Assembly (NCBI GenBank): GCA_028829895.1 | Contig: CM054180.1 | Span: 113,095,135 to 113,159,134 of the forward strand | Source of the DNA: Sinotaia quadrata | Lineage: Eukaryota > Mollusca > Gastropoda > Architaenioglossa > Viviparidae | DNA: 64,000 bases | Reading direction: 5' to 3' | Part shown: piece after piece, positions 42,301 through 55,369 of the stretch | Layout of the letters: each line of letters starts with the position of its first letter | Numbering within the stretch: position 1 is the stretch's first letter | Program-made: the position numbers and the translations under genes | The notes under the pieces: model-generated | Seen by the model: only the letters and a program-made list of their open reading frames with translations | Told to the model about the DNA's origin: nothing | The model's database searches: none

Positions 42301-45300
42301 GTAAATCTGGCCAAGACGCCAAGGCATGACATTGCTTGGTGGTGCAACAGTCCCTGTCGACATACAGAAGCTCTGGAGGTGGTACTTCTGGGGCTAATTG
42401 GTACCTTTGCACCAAGCCTGCCAACATCTTGTCCAGTCCCCACCCTTCGCCGGCAGTGAGCACACACATCAGCACCTGCCCGTACTCATTGCCCACATCG
42501 GTGGCCCAGGCAGCGGTCCCTGCAGCATAGCCTGCAAGCTTTCTGTCAATCTACAAACATAACAAAAGTATGTTAAAATTTGTTACTCCCAAGTACATTG
42601 ATATATGTAGTAAAACATACTCATTTCATTCCATCCTGCAAGAGATTATTATACAACTGTATTACGAGGCAGCATGCATCTTGCACAGACTAAAAGCTAT
42701 GTAATAAGAGTACCTTTTTGGTCGAGTCCAGCTTCAAAATGCGACCAAAGGTGGAGGTGATGGCAGCCTTAACCTCATCCAGTCGCTGCAGGACATCTTG
42801 CACGTACACTGCCTGAAGCCAATGAGCTGAGGGCACGGGCACCTGGACAGGTGGTTCTGGAAAGTTAGGGCTAACTACCAGGGTCTGCTTGTGCAGGAAG
42901 GTCTCGCAGTCGGTTAGATAATGGTTTACCTTCTTCAGCAACGCCTAGCCATGCAGTTCACACAGAGACTATTGCAGCTGCGAAGCGCTGTTGCCCAAGC
43001 CGCGTTGACGCAAGAGACACACAACATCGGTGTCGCAGGCGTACTGATATGTAAGTATGGCTGTGAACAGCTGGCGATGCCCTACGTCAAGCTGGCGAAG
43101 GATGCCGCTACTCCAACTGATGACCTGCATAAATCGAAAGGGAAACATCAACCGAAATCGCAGGTAAAATATCACTGTGCCCTGCAGTTTACCTTTCAGT
43201 GAAAGACAAGAGAAGAAATATAAGTTTAATGTGCATAACTTGCCTTCCGTCTGCAGCGCCGGCACTCAAGGTATTCCACTGCTAGGCTATAGAAGCCATT
43301 CACAGCCAACACCTGCCTCACGCGTGGATAGATGCCACAGGCAGTCAACGGCTCTTCCGTACACGACTGTTGTGGGCAGTGGAGCTGACAATCCCACAGC
43401 TTCTTGGGCATCCACAGCAGCAGTCGTGACGCGAAATACCTATCCACACGAGGGGGCTGGTTGCACGAGAGTGAAGGCTGTACTGGATTGTACCATAGCC
43501 GGTCCACTTTGCTCTCGTCAAGCTGCACCTTGCCACTGGCTGAGTACTTGAAGAGAGCTCTTGATACCCAAGCATGGTCGGCCTTGGGCAGAGTACTTCT
43601 CCATCCTTCTGGTAGTGGAAAATCTGTTAAGAAAAACAAAGTAATAAAAACAGGATGCAAGGATGGTTGCTACATTCAAACAAGAGGATCAAAGAAAAGA
43701 GAAAAGCAAGCACGAAGCATATCACTATGACATACCTTGACTAGGGGCTCTTATGCGCACAGCAGGCTGCTTTGGCAGTGTTTTCAATGCAACTTGTGCC
43801 GTCTGAATGCCAGAATCTACAAAAAATAACAAATGGGCAAATGTAAACAGGTGTAAGCAATACAGTTACAATCATGCAAAAATGCCAATTAAGTGATGAG
43901 GTCATTAAACAGTTATTGAAATAAAAATGTAAATATTAAAATCTATACATGTCACAATTCTTTTCATCAGTGATTTTAATACTCATTAGATTATAAATAT
44001 AAAATTTGTAAAGTGATACCATCATTTTGCAAATCTGCAGATGTCACTGTTGCTGAGGAAGAAGAAGAAGATACAGGTACAGGCCCACTTGGTTTCTTTA
44101 AATCACTTGCAACTTTTCAATAAATCAATAAATCAAGCAAAAAATAAATAAAGCTCAAAGAAAGCAAAAGGCACAAAAAATTATAAACAAATAGAAATGT
44201 TATTTCTGTCTATTATACTAATGAAACTGTAAAAGGAAAATTCAGGGATAATGTTAGGAATTTAAAACAATCATCATTAACCAATAAACAATTAAATACA
44301 GAACCAAAAAATAAAATAATTAATAAAGTGTATAGTTAATCCTTAAGTGAATCATTTCAACTAACATTCTGATAAGATTATTATATTTATGTAAATATGG
44401 AAAAGATTTTAATAGCTATAAACAATCTTATTCAGTTAATGCTAGAAATTGGTAATTATTCCTAAAAACAAATATTTCTTACAAATACATGCTGATTGTG
44501 ATTTCTAATTACAACTGACAGCACAAACTGCATGCAAAATGTCTAATTATACATTTTGTAATATTCAGGATCTTGGAGCTGTAAATTGCATAAGGTTGCC
44601 GCCATCTCCTGTGATGTAATGCACAACACCCATATACATGCACAAACTACCACTACTACTTTCTAAGATACATTTTAAATAAATAAATACTAACATTTGG
44701 CACATGCACAAACTACCACTACTACTTTCTAAGATACATTTTAAATAAATAAATAAATAAATACTAACATTTGGCACATGCACAAACTACCACTACTACT
44801 TTCTAAGATACATTTTAAATAAATAAATAAATAAATACTAACATTTGGCACATGCACAAACTACCACTACTACTTTCTAAGATACATTTAAGAAAAAAAA
44901 TATTATAAATTATTATATAAGTAAATAATATAATAGGATACAGAAAGCTGACATTTGTTATTACAGTAGACAAGCCGGTCAAGACAAGTAGGCTGACAGG
45001 ATGAGGAAGCATACAGAAAGAGTGATGAACTCTATTGAATGAAATAAACATGGTTTACCAAACCTGTTACAAATGCTTAGAAATTATTATGCTTTCAATA
45101 TTTTATAACAGTAGTAATTTAAGTGACAAATCAACTTTAATCATTACTGATGCAAACAATACAAAATCAAAGGACAAGTACAGAAATTGAAATCAGTGTT
45201 GTCACTGTACTGTCAACAAAGGCACACAAAAAATTAATATATAGGCCTATCATATTAAAACATTTTTGAAAAGTGGCATTATCGAATGCATACCTGAAGA

Positions 45301-45903
45301 AACCAACAACTGCTCTGCTTTTGCCACCTCTGCACAAAGCTCTTCATCTGACACCTCCCTTTGACAAGTTGCAGACTGGCGAGATCTGGCAAAATTGGGC
45401 ATAAACTGCTTTCTTGACATCGCAGCCTTCATCCTACTCACTACTGTGGCTGGTGTCAAATGTCCAGCGTTGACCAGACTTGAGACTGGCTTCAGCTGAG
45501 GCTGAGTAGAGGGACGTGCAGCTAGCTTTTTTCGAAGATCCATAGCTTCTTGCAGCTCTGGAAAGCTGAGTAGAAATTTCTTTAGTAGGAATTTATTAGT
45601 GCTTAGAGGACTGTCATTGCAGGTTTCGCCCTTCATGCTGTCCACAAACCAAGCTGCATAACCCATGCAGTTCTCTACTAGCCACAGAAATGTCTGTCCT
45701 CTGTACGATCCAAACTGAATGGTGTGCTCGGAAAGCACAGACATTTCATCACCAGAGCTGCCACCACGCCTCTCAACTGCAGCTACTGCCAGTCTCCGTA
45801 CATCTCTCGCAGACATGCAGCGATAGAATTCTGTGCTTTTACTATTCCTGGCCTTGATCTCATGACCATCAATGCCCCGACGAAAGTTTGGTTTAACAGA
45901 CAT
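39365..45903 (-). pseudogene. Copy A transposase-like gene, eleven exons, degraded
   Basis: Exons, read on minus: 45903-45294, 44112-44020, 43816-43736, 43623-43244, 43124-42714, 42550-41758, 41631-41417, 41292-40877, 40742-40484, 40337-40089 and 39953-39365; about 1360 codons. Order of modules: FGSYRGQTF (like the exonuclease-X-type FG.Y.G motif), a cysteine-rich CPQQSC/CRRC module, LKLDSTKK, YVDRDCC and WHFMRRI (possible catalytic core), YTGELIGVEYLYEQTGR, WNNLDAYDK, LTQW, and a C-terminal WYRKR followed by CRECGMDC and GHWFCQ (zinc-ribbon-like). From memory it resembles uncharacterised animal proteins, perhaps DUF6729; that it is a transposase is inferred from copy number and motifs. Decay: in-frame stops at 42969-42971, 42945-42947 and 42074-42076, a frame change in exon 7 and at least two in exon 11. 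The exon 8 to 9 phase is also unresolved. Confidence 0.7.
44625..44890. repeat. Intronic minisatellite of copy A, about 70 bp
   Basis: Four copies of a unit with cacaaactaccactactact and a (TAAA)n tail of variable length, in the first coding intron. Copy B has the same array inverted at 60825-61070. Confidence 0.9.
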
Positions 45904-45960
45904 TTCTAAAATGGTAAAACACCAATTTATTGAATATTTGTTCTTTGGTGTAAAGTACAT

Positions 45961-46315
45961 TAAAAGTATAAATAACTACAGTGGAATATTTCATTTCATT
46001 AATCTATATTTATTTTCGTTAGCTTATTCCAGACATTAAAACTATAAATAACTACAGTGGAAAATTTCATTTCATTAATCTATTTATTTTCACTAGCTTA
46101 TTCAAGACATTAAAACTATAAATAACTACAGTGGAAAATTTCATTTCATTAATTTATTTATTTTCATGAGCTTATTCAAGACATTAAAACTATAAATAAC
46201 TACAGTGGAAAATTTCATTTCATTAATTTATTTATTTTCATGAGCTTATTCCAGACATTAAAACTATAAATAACTACAGTGGAAAATTTCATTTCATTAA
46301 TCTCTATTTATTCTA
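45961..46315. repeat. 5' leader minisatellite of copy A, about 75 bp
   Basis: Five copies of a unit with aactataaataactacagtg and catttcattaat. Copy B has four copies inverted at 59368-59640. Confidence 0.9.
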
Positions 46316-46330
46316 GCTCAGTCCATAATA

Positions 46331-49300
46331 TAAATCTATTATAAGAAAATTGTCTTGACAAATTTGAAGCTGTGTATGCTTTTCACTATTCCTTTCATTT
46401 AAAGATATATCTGAAGCATAGGTTTCTAGGTGGTTTACTAAAACGGAAAGAAAATTTCTGTTCAAAGTGCATATTGCTTCACTTTTACTGGACAACCATC
46501 ATATTGAATGGTAGTCAAGCAGTTTCACAATCTCTATCTTCAAAACTTTGGCTGTTTTACATAAACTTTGTGGCTTTCTGTTTCGTCCTCAGTAAAAATG
46601 GAAAACTAATCAGTATGAGTATCATATTTTCTTTTGAAAAAAAATATAGCTGTTTCATTGTCATTATGTTCAAAGTTTCAATTATTTACCTATTTATAAG
46701 CACTTATTGTCTCATTTTCAGTCATTTTTAAAAAATACATAAGGTAAAATTATTGAATTTCTTTTAGTTACTACTTCAATGGTTTGATTATACTTACAGG
46801 CCAGTCTTTGCATAACTTTTGAGAAAGTTGGGAGCGTGCTACTTTTTCAAGTAATTAGTTTGAAAGATGTAAATTATATTATTGAATATTATTTTTTTTT
46901 TATACAATTTATATTTAGTCATGGATATATAGTTTTTTTTATTTAAGAAAAAAAAGTTTTCAAACTGATAATTTCAACAAGCTAACGAAAGATAACTCTT
47001 GATGTTAAAAAATGGAAACATTAGAAAATCTTAAGATGTGAAGTGTTTCAATTATTTCAAATATTTCATTTACTATAGCACAAGGATATTGTTTATTTTA
47101 CAGTTTTCTAGCATACATGGGTTGTTTTTTTTTAAATAATATTTGCTGTATTATTATTACTTTGAACATTATTAATTTAAAATTTAAGTAAAAAGAATAA
47201 TTTTGTGAGTAAATTTTTAACTTTTGCCTTTTTGTTGTACATGTACTTGTCTGTTTAACAATCTTTTCAATAGTGTTTCTTTAAATCATGTACACCTGTG
47301 TAGAGCACTGTTTTAACAAAATGTTTCCATGTGCATTTACAGTGATTTAACTCTTGGTCAAAAAACCTTCAGAATACAAAGATATGTCTTTATATATGAG
47401 GGGGATATAATTAGTAATAGCATGTGTTCAACATATTTATAGATCTTTGATATATACATATATAGAGAGTGCATTTATAGCAAGCATACAGTTTTAATAC
47501 TTTAATACTTTTAAGGTTTTAATACTTTAAATATTAAACAAATAAAATGTTAAGTAAATCTGTTTATTACATGTATAACATCGTGATGATCATTTGAACA
47601 GGTTATGTATAGTTTAGGAGATGTAATAATTTATGTTTTCATTCTCGTTTTAAGCACTGTATAATAAAATTAAAAATGTAAATTAAAAAATGATTAAACA
47701 AAAATTATCTCATATCTTTAGAACAATTTACTGGATATTTTGATATGTGAACAAATCTATATGTTTAGAGATATGACAATTTGCTTTTTTAAATTTTTTT
47801 GGTTACTGCTCTTTGGAGGGTTAAAAATTTGTTGAAATGGTCATTTTCAACTTGATATAATTGCCTCAATGTTGAGGGTATGTCTTTGAAAACAATAGAC
47901 ATTAACTACATAGCAAATGATCTAATAATAATTAATATGCATTATGGATATACTTTGCATATGCTAAGATGCCATGAATATTCCTGTTTGATGTGTTTAT
48001 TAAGCAATTTTATAAAACAAAAGTTTTCCTTTGCAATTTATAATAACTAAAATTTGCTGCATTGTCTGTTTTTTCTTGTTGTCTGTTAAGTTAAAATTTT
48101 AGACTGTTCATAAAATTTAAAATATTATAAAATAAACTATTATACAAACTTTTCTCAGAAATATGTATATACACATGCAAAATCTGTATATACTGTAACA
48201 TCCAAACAAAATAAACATACAACTAAGATCATATTTTAATTGCATCTGTAACAAGATCAGACGAAAATGGACCATCTTTTATAATACAGTACTTTTACAT
48301 ATTAATATTATGTCATACTTTTATCCCAACACATTCTAATTCTGTACTGTCACGTTTTACTGTAGTCAGTATTTTTACTCCCCACAATATTGGAAACACT
48401 TTTTTTTCAATAAAAATGTTGTACATAAGACAATTGAAAACATCAAGACAAACAATATATATACAAAATTGTTTAGCTCACTCTCTGAGCAAGTGTACCA
48501 TTTTGTTACACTAACTAAGTGCAAAAAATAAAATGGATTCAATCAAATTATTTTACTGTTAAAGTTAATAACAGGTCGTAATGCTCACAAAAGAACAAAA
48601 AATTATAAAAATGTTGATGGAGTCTGAAATATATTAAAAGTATATGTTTCTTTTTAAAAACTAAGAAAGCAAACTTTTAACAGTCAAAAAATTTTACCAG
48701 TAACATTTTTTTTTTAAAAATCAGTATTATTATCTCATTACAACAAATAAATTTTTTTTAATAAAATAAATTAAATTTTAATTTAAAATAGGGTATAAAA
48801 CTGTAAGTTTGTAATGGGCGAGCCATATTAATAAAATTATCAGCCATCATAAAAGCTCTATTTTCTCAACTAAATATAAAAATTAAAATGGGCTAAGTTA
48901 TTATATTTCATTGATAATTTTAAGTAATAAACAAAGTATCTATTTAAATATGATGCTTTTTAAAATATATAAGCCTCATCGCAATATTTCTATTTTTTAA
49001 TGTAATTCACACGTCCTTTTAGTTTTACCCATATTAGCTCAGTTTTAAAACATTCCCACAGTAATGTAAAAATTTACATGCAAAGGAAACCATATGGATA
49101 TGTACAAAAATATAAGCTATTTGCAATATTAATCAAAATACACCAAGATTATCAGAAATCTTAAGAGTTTTGAAACATCGATATAACATACTATTTAATG
49201 TTTTATTTTTAAGAAAACACATTTGTGAGGTACACTTCCCCAGAAAATGAGTCATATACACACATAAAACTAAGAAAGGTTTTGCTATTTTCACACTGTT

Positions 49301-51870
49301 TACAAATTAACAATAAGATTTCAAAAGTGTCATAATTTCTTTTACATTAGAATTGCATAAATATGAGAGTAATAATTAATAATGATTTAAAAACATAACT
49401 GTCATAATAAAATCGGTATTATATTAGCTTATAAGCTTTATATATATAATATATAGATGTATATTGTTTATTTGGGGGATGAAATAGCACTTTTATTACT
49501 CTTACTCTTAGCCACAAAATAATTAACAAAAGCTATTGGTATTTTACATATAAGAAATGCAAGTAAAGTCTAACTTAACTCAATTTCATTATTCCTTCTT
49601 GCACAATATCTGTCTAATAGTAATACACAAAGATAGACGAAGATATACATGTATTAGTAATTCATTTCAACTTGGTATGAAATTTTTTAAAATTTTATTA
49701 GATGTAAGCATTCATTTTCTTTCATTTGAACATCAATACTTATACAGTTATAGTCAGATTTCTTAATAAATATTATAATGACTGTACTAATGTGTATACT
49801 GTTCTTGATTAAAATTATTCAACACCATATTGCTTCCTCTGCAGAATCAAAGCTGAGTCAAAAATATGACTTATTTACAATCATACTGAATACAGTTCAC
49901 AAATGAGATGTCATATATTACCTCAACAAAAATATACTAAAAATACTTTTGCTTCTGATTACTCTTCATGTTAATTTTACTTTTCAATGTGTTTATTATT
50001 TCTATCTTGCATCAATTAAGGCAAAAGAAGCATAAGAGTGAGCACTTCATTGTAAAATCATTCACTAATCAGAATAGAAAAGTCTACAATTTTATTTTAA
50101 CCAAGGTGTGCTTATGTGTGTATTTTTCTTCTCTTATGGGTATAGATATACTGCTTACATTTTACAAACATTTCATTACAGGGGCACACCTATTTTGGCT
50201 CTCAGATCTGTGTGCCAATAGTAGCTTGTGCTGTATATGCAATTTGCCAAGAATACCCTAAAGGTGTGCTTATTGGATTTCATTATCTCAAGATATAAAG
50301 CTATTAAAAAAGGACTTGCTCAGCTTATACTGTTTTGTTATTATTCTTGTAAATATTAATATAGCTCTAGTACATAGTAATAAGTATATGTGAGATGTTT
50401 TATTAAAATATTTTAACAGCCTTTGTTATAACTCTACAATCTAAGTCTTACTCAACTTAATGCAGTATTATCATTATTTCAAGTTAGTAATAATATTATT
50501 TTTTTGTTGTAATATTTACCTTACAAACTTATTCAGAGTTTGATCAAAATTCACATACATGTGTGTGTGTGTGTTAAGTTTTTATAGATATTTACCTCTA
50601 ATGATTTTTTTTAAAATACATGTTAAATTTCTCCTTAAAATTGTAGGCAAGACCGTTTAATTTATTATAGAGATATAAGTAATAGAAAATTTAAACATAT
50701 AGAGAAAAAACACTTTTTATAACCACAGTAGATTCTTAAACTATCAGACACTTTATTCAGTAATATGGAAATTCAAACCTTTTGGTTTTGGCCCATTGAC
50801 TAACAAGGTTTGTGCTTAAACCGTTTGAGCAAATTGAATTAATACATTAAACATGCTAATTTGTTACTATATATTTGACTTAATTTAGGATTTCATATGA
50901 TAGTGTTCATAAAAAAGAAAGTTTATGTGAAAAATCATTTGAATACAGTGGAAATAATCAGAAATAAGGCTTTACAAACTTGCATAATGTTCAATAAAAC
51001 TGTTTGGATAGTCTTTTATTTGACAAGAAATGGGTTTATGCAGACATGAAAAAAGAAATTCATCACAAAAATGGTGTTTGTAACATACTTTACTGTTATT
51101 CAAGCACCCAAAAGCAATGCATTCTTTACATTTATCTAGGCTAGGATCATTGTCCTGAAAGTATGCCATGCTGCAACCTGGATTTATTTGAAGGGAAATT
51201 TTGACCTTAATGCTCAAGGTCGCATTTTTAGAATTTTCTCAACAAATAGATAGTGATGTAAGCATTTCTTCATAAATATAAAACTATGTAAGAAATGTTC
51301 TAACTATCATCTACATCACTGTTTTAATAACAAAGAAATTTGTTTAATGAGAAGATACACTTTAAAAACTATTATTAACTATGACTTCGAGTATGGATCA
51401 TAATGTTTTCCACACCTTATTTTATTAGAACACATATCTTGAGCATATCTGTACAATATCAAGTAGGAAAAAATGACTGGGACTACCCTACACACACACA
51501 CAAGCAATACTTACACTTACAGCATGTATAAGTACAAAAGTAATTTTTAATTTTATAATCTTCTACAAGAACACATACAACTATGGAATGTGCACAGCTT
51601 TTATAAATGTCTGTTTTTCCTGTAATAATAATGTAAATAACTTATAAGTGATCGTCCCTCATGAACCATGAACACACACACATGCACATAACCATGCCAC
51701 CAATTTAAGCAATGAAATAACTACTGATGCACATCAATACTAAAGAACAAGACTATTAAATAATAGTCATACCAAAGTCAATTAAAAGTACTTGATTTCA
51801 GAAAAGAAATCAGTCATGATAAATAGGACTAGAGAAGGAAACATTCACAAAATGAAAAGGCATACAGTGA
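46331..51870. other. Very AT-rich spacer between the inverted copies, left part
   Basis: No coding exon was recognised; open frames of 60-119 codons are chance. The block 47765-48060 is a diverged direct repeat of 53060-53345 (shared tagagatatgacaattt, then caattttat with aaacaaaa). A minus-strand frame at 50972-51217 is cysteine-containing but has no family match by eye. Confidence 0.5.
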
Positions 51871-51874
51871 TAGT

Positions 51875-52490
51875 GATACAAGACAATAAGCTCACTAAGC
51901 ATCATTTAGAAATCATAAGCAGGCAATAGGTGAAGACCATTATCGAAGCAGCTGTCAAAAGGAACTTAACAAATGCTTGCCCACTATTCAATGAAATAAA
52001 CAAGGTAAACAAAACTAGTTAAAATATATTATATTAATTATTATGTACAACTACAAGATATAATGTGATTCAATTATGTACTATTTATTATTAATAATTA
52101 TTGCACTATACTAATTAATAATGCAAACAATCAAAATTATATGGAAATTAAACTAAATTAAAACTCTGATGTGCTCAGCAATGAAATGCATCTTTACATA
52201 ATCATGATAATGATTAAAAACTATATACTATTACATTTGTATAAAATAACTAGTAAAGCATTTTACTTGACAATAAGGTAACATTATTGGATAAAGGTAT
52301 TATATAACATACCAGAGGAAGAAAACTGATTTTCAACTGTCTCTGCCTCAGCATACTGTTCATCTGTCATCACAGATGGTGGAGATTTATTAAGAGTAAG
52401 TTGAAAATGCTCTCCAGTCATTGTTACCTTTTCCTTGTTCTGCAACAAACTTGGTGTTAAGGTTTCAATGAGCAAGGCTGTGAATGTGAC
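51875..52490 (-). mobile_element. Decayed third relic (copy C) of the same transposon family
   Basis: The minus-strand frame 52475-52284 ends TDEQYAEAETVENQFSSSG before a donor-like GTATG. This parallels the end of exon 1 in copies A and B (SDEELCAEVAKAEQLLVSSG and the same donor). Downstream, 51875-52020 matches the first intron of copy B (caatgagctcac, caaatgcttg, ttcaatgaaataaaca in order). Protein identity is low, so it is far older than A and B. Confidence 0.65.
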
Positions 52491-54540
52491 AAACAGTCCA
52501 CCATATCAATGATTTTATTAAAGCATACAGTAATATTTTATACTATACTACTAATTAAAGTAATTCATTCAACCGTTGGCTTGTTTTATGTAATCTGGCC
52601 AAAAGGAGTCTCTATTAATTATGTTTTTATTCTTGCTATTGGAAATGACCCATTTTATGAGTTATGTATATATAATTAGAAATGTTTTATACCAAGTATA
52701 TTGTTAGGAATATGATAATACTAGTAATACTAATAGAGTAATTTTTTTTAATGTGAAAATTAGTATTTTAGCAAATAAATTTTAGCAAATATTAAAGCAA
52801 ATAAAAAGTTATATATAACTTATCTGATCTTTAGCTCTATTAGATCACTAATGCCTTTTATGGGAGAACCGTAACTTATTTAAAATTTCAGAGTTTTATT
52901 ACTTTTATTTTTAACCATTTAACTGATTTCATTTTCTTTGTAAATAAAAACTGCACAGTAATATGAAAAATTAAAATATCACTAAAAACAAAAAATAATC
53001 TTGTTAGATAGAATAGTGGGTGATCATTTTGATAAATAAACCAACTCTACAGGGCATTTAGTTTTAGAGATATGACAATTTTTGTTTTTTCATTAATTGA
53101 AATGGTAATTTTCAGCTTCCAATAATTTTCTGTTTTGTTGCATTGCATTTGAAAAACAGGCATAGATGCCTGGCAAATGATTTAATAAAATCCATTTGTT
53201 ATTAATATTAATGTATTTTGTTCATCAGTTACATATACTACAGTACAAAAAAACTACAATGCCATGAATTTTGCTGAATTTTGCTGCATTTTGCAAGCAA
53301 TTTTATTAAACAAAAGCATGTTTTCCTTGGTAATTTATAGGAAACTGAAATATCAAGTCTGCATCAGATCTGTTGTAGCTTCATGTGTGCAAATCAGTTT
53401 TCAGAATATGTGACTTAAAGAAAAATTATTTTGCAGTAGTTTTTTTTTTTTTTAAATGTTATGGCCAGGTAAGAAACATAATAGTATACATGTCCAAAAA
53501 TGAAGAGACATAAAAAGTGAGAATTAAAAATTTTTATACATGGGAGAAAGAAATAAGTGAAAGGGAATAATGGAACTTGGAAGTGATAGATTTAAGAACA
53601 AAAGTTTATGAATAAAAGTATAAAGTATTTAAACAAATCTACTCATTTTAAAAAAATAATGTGTACATGTATTTAACTTTTTAAGTGAGATCTTGTAATT
53701 GTATATATTTGTAATCTAAGCACATTCTACACAATCTATATGATAAAATACCACTTGACATTGAATGATTGATCATGATAAGTATTATTAAATTAAGTAT
53801 GGAAACGAGTATACAAAACTAGCAAAATATCAATATATATGACTAGAATAGAAGTAGAGAAAATAATGATGTCAATTATACCAGTATATTCTGGAGGGCA
53901 TCTGCGTATGTTTGTTTTCCAGTCGCACTGATTTTTGTGGCTAGTCAGTAGTCTATGTTGTAGTCTGATTTTCGCCGGCCAGACATGTTTGCAACGGACG
54001 CACGCACACAGCAAGAAGGCACCACCACCCCTCCCTTTCCACCCTCCCACCCAGCGCGAAAGCCCCCTTTCATTAAGAAGAACCTGCACATTTGCGCTTA
54101 ACTTTTATTAGTTTTAATTGGAAAACGTTCAGGGCCACTTGCAAGAGCTCTTATTTTATGGTATGCTTCAGAAAAGTCTCATAACATCTCACTAGTACAT
54201 TTATACTTATGTCCGCACAAACCCACAGTGAAAACATTTACAGTTATGAGTTATGGAAGATGAATTATATACATACATAGAAACTAACTCCCTTTGAGTA
54301 AAATATATTGGAAGGCAATACTTTCACACGAATCACTACACACACACACACACAGAACGTAAAGATTAGCTTACTGTTTTTACCTGAAAGATGCACAAAA
54401 CCAAACAGTCCAAAAGTGATAAGCAAATCAAAGATGGAAGCTGCTTCTTTGTAATGCTTCAACTTCCAGGCGTTGCAGAAAAGCACAATACAGACAAAAG
54501 CTAGCTGACTGACTGGTTAAGATAGCGTATCTACTGAAAT
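52491..54540. other. AT-rich spacer with direct repeat
   Basis: Contains 53060-53345, the partner of 47765-48060. A GC-richer patch at 53920-54070 is open on the minus strand but shows no domain. Confidence 0.45.
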
Positions 54541-54544
54541 TAGT

Positions 54545-54765
54545 GTTATTATTTGTACAGTTGGTGTCGGGTCAATACTCGTAGTGGTCCTAGCAAATGC
54601 AAAGCGAAGATATTAAAAAAAAAAAGGCTGACTTCTGCAACACGGGGTTTGAAACAAAAGGCACAGTTTGATTGGTTACAGTCTATGTCTATGCGACTGT
54701 GGAAAAGTTTGAGAGCAGGCGGCAATTTCATTGGTTTAGAAAAAAATATTCAGCAACATTAATTT
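54545..54765 (-). promoter_or_regulatory. Possible minus-strand promoter with two CCAAT boxes
   Basis: On the minus strand CCAAT occurs at 54730-54734 and 54671-54675, 59 bases apart, within a moderately GC-richer island in AT-rich DNA. It faces copy C and copy A. No initiator or donor was fixed. Confidence 0.3.
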
Positions 54766-55074
54766 TCAAACAAAAAACAACAAAAAAAAGTCTTCTTCAA
54801 TTGCATATTCAGCTTACAAATACATATTAAATTGTTAGTTTACAATCTTGATCAAAAATATCAATCCACCACAAACCACAAAACATCCGAGGCCGTAACT
54901 GTTAAGGGAAATCACTATTAGAGGCCTACTCCTTATCTTCGTACACTGTTTAAAAATGACCGGAACGGTTTTTATATATGGAAATAAAACAAATAGAAAC
55001 AAACAAATGCACAGAATTTTAAATTTAATTTCACACACTACAGTAACTCATGGCCCTCACAATCAGCAGTCTGA

Positions 55075-55345
55075 CCTAAGTCGTTATCAGTATCGGATAT
55101 CTAACGTTTGCTACGTGTTCAGCCATTTTATAACAGGTACCATAGGATGCTTTATTCTGAACGCATTTCATTGAACGTCCACAGAAAGAAAATTTTCAAA
55201 ACATTTTAAAAATTCAATATGTAATTCATTCGTGAAGCAAACATACTTTCAAAACAATATTTATATTCGTAATGATGTCTCAAATTATGTTAATTACTTA
55301 ATTTATGGGGAAGGGTTATGGCCTCGGCCGATTTTTCGCTAAAAT
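55075..55345 (-). repeat. Dispersed repeat, inverse of 33283-33535
   Basis: Reverse complement of the 33.3-kb module over about 250 bases, including tgtggacgttcaatgaaatg versus tgtggacgtttatgaaatg on the minus strand. Confidence 0.8.
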
Positions 55346-55369
55346 CATTAATTAAACAGCAACGCTGTC

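Larger units (their letters stand above)
39365..46330 (-). mobile_element. Transposon-like element copy A
   Basis: Minus-strand copy whose sequence from 46330 inwards matches copy B from 59335 outwards at very high identity in exons and introns, as far as the window shows. The match stops sharply at the shared tattatggac. That border lies in what appears to be the 5' leader intron of copy B, so it need not be the true element end. No terminal inverted repeat or target duplication was identified; the 3' end may extend through the arrays at 35.1-39.3 kb. Coding relic and decay are described separately. Confidence 0.75.

Noticed and set aside
41747..42304. Long plus-strand open frames antisense to the transposase exons (and the mirror at 63480-63929)
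   Set aside because: They lie opposite exon 6 of the element, whose sense frame carries the conserved motifs and splice-consistent ends.
50972..51217. Cysteine-containing minus-strand frame as a zinc-finger or secreted peptide gene
   Set aside because: Spacing fits no family I recognise, there is no convincing signal peptide or splice context, and the surroundings are decayed transposon spacer.
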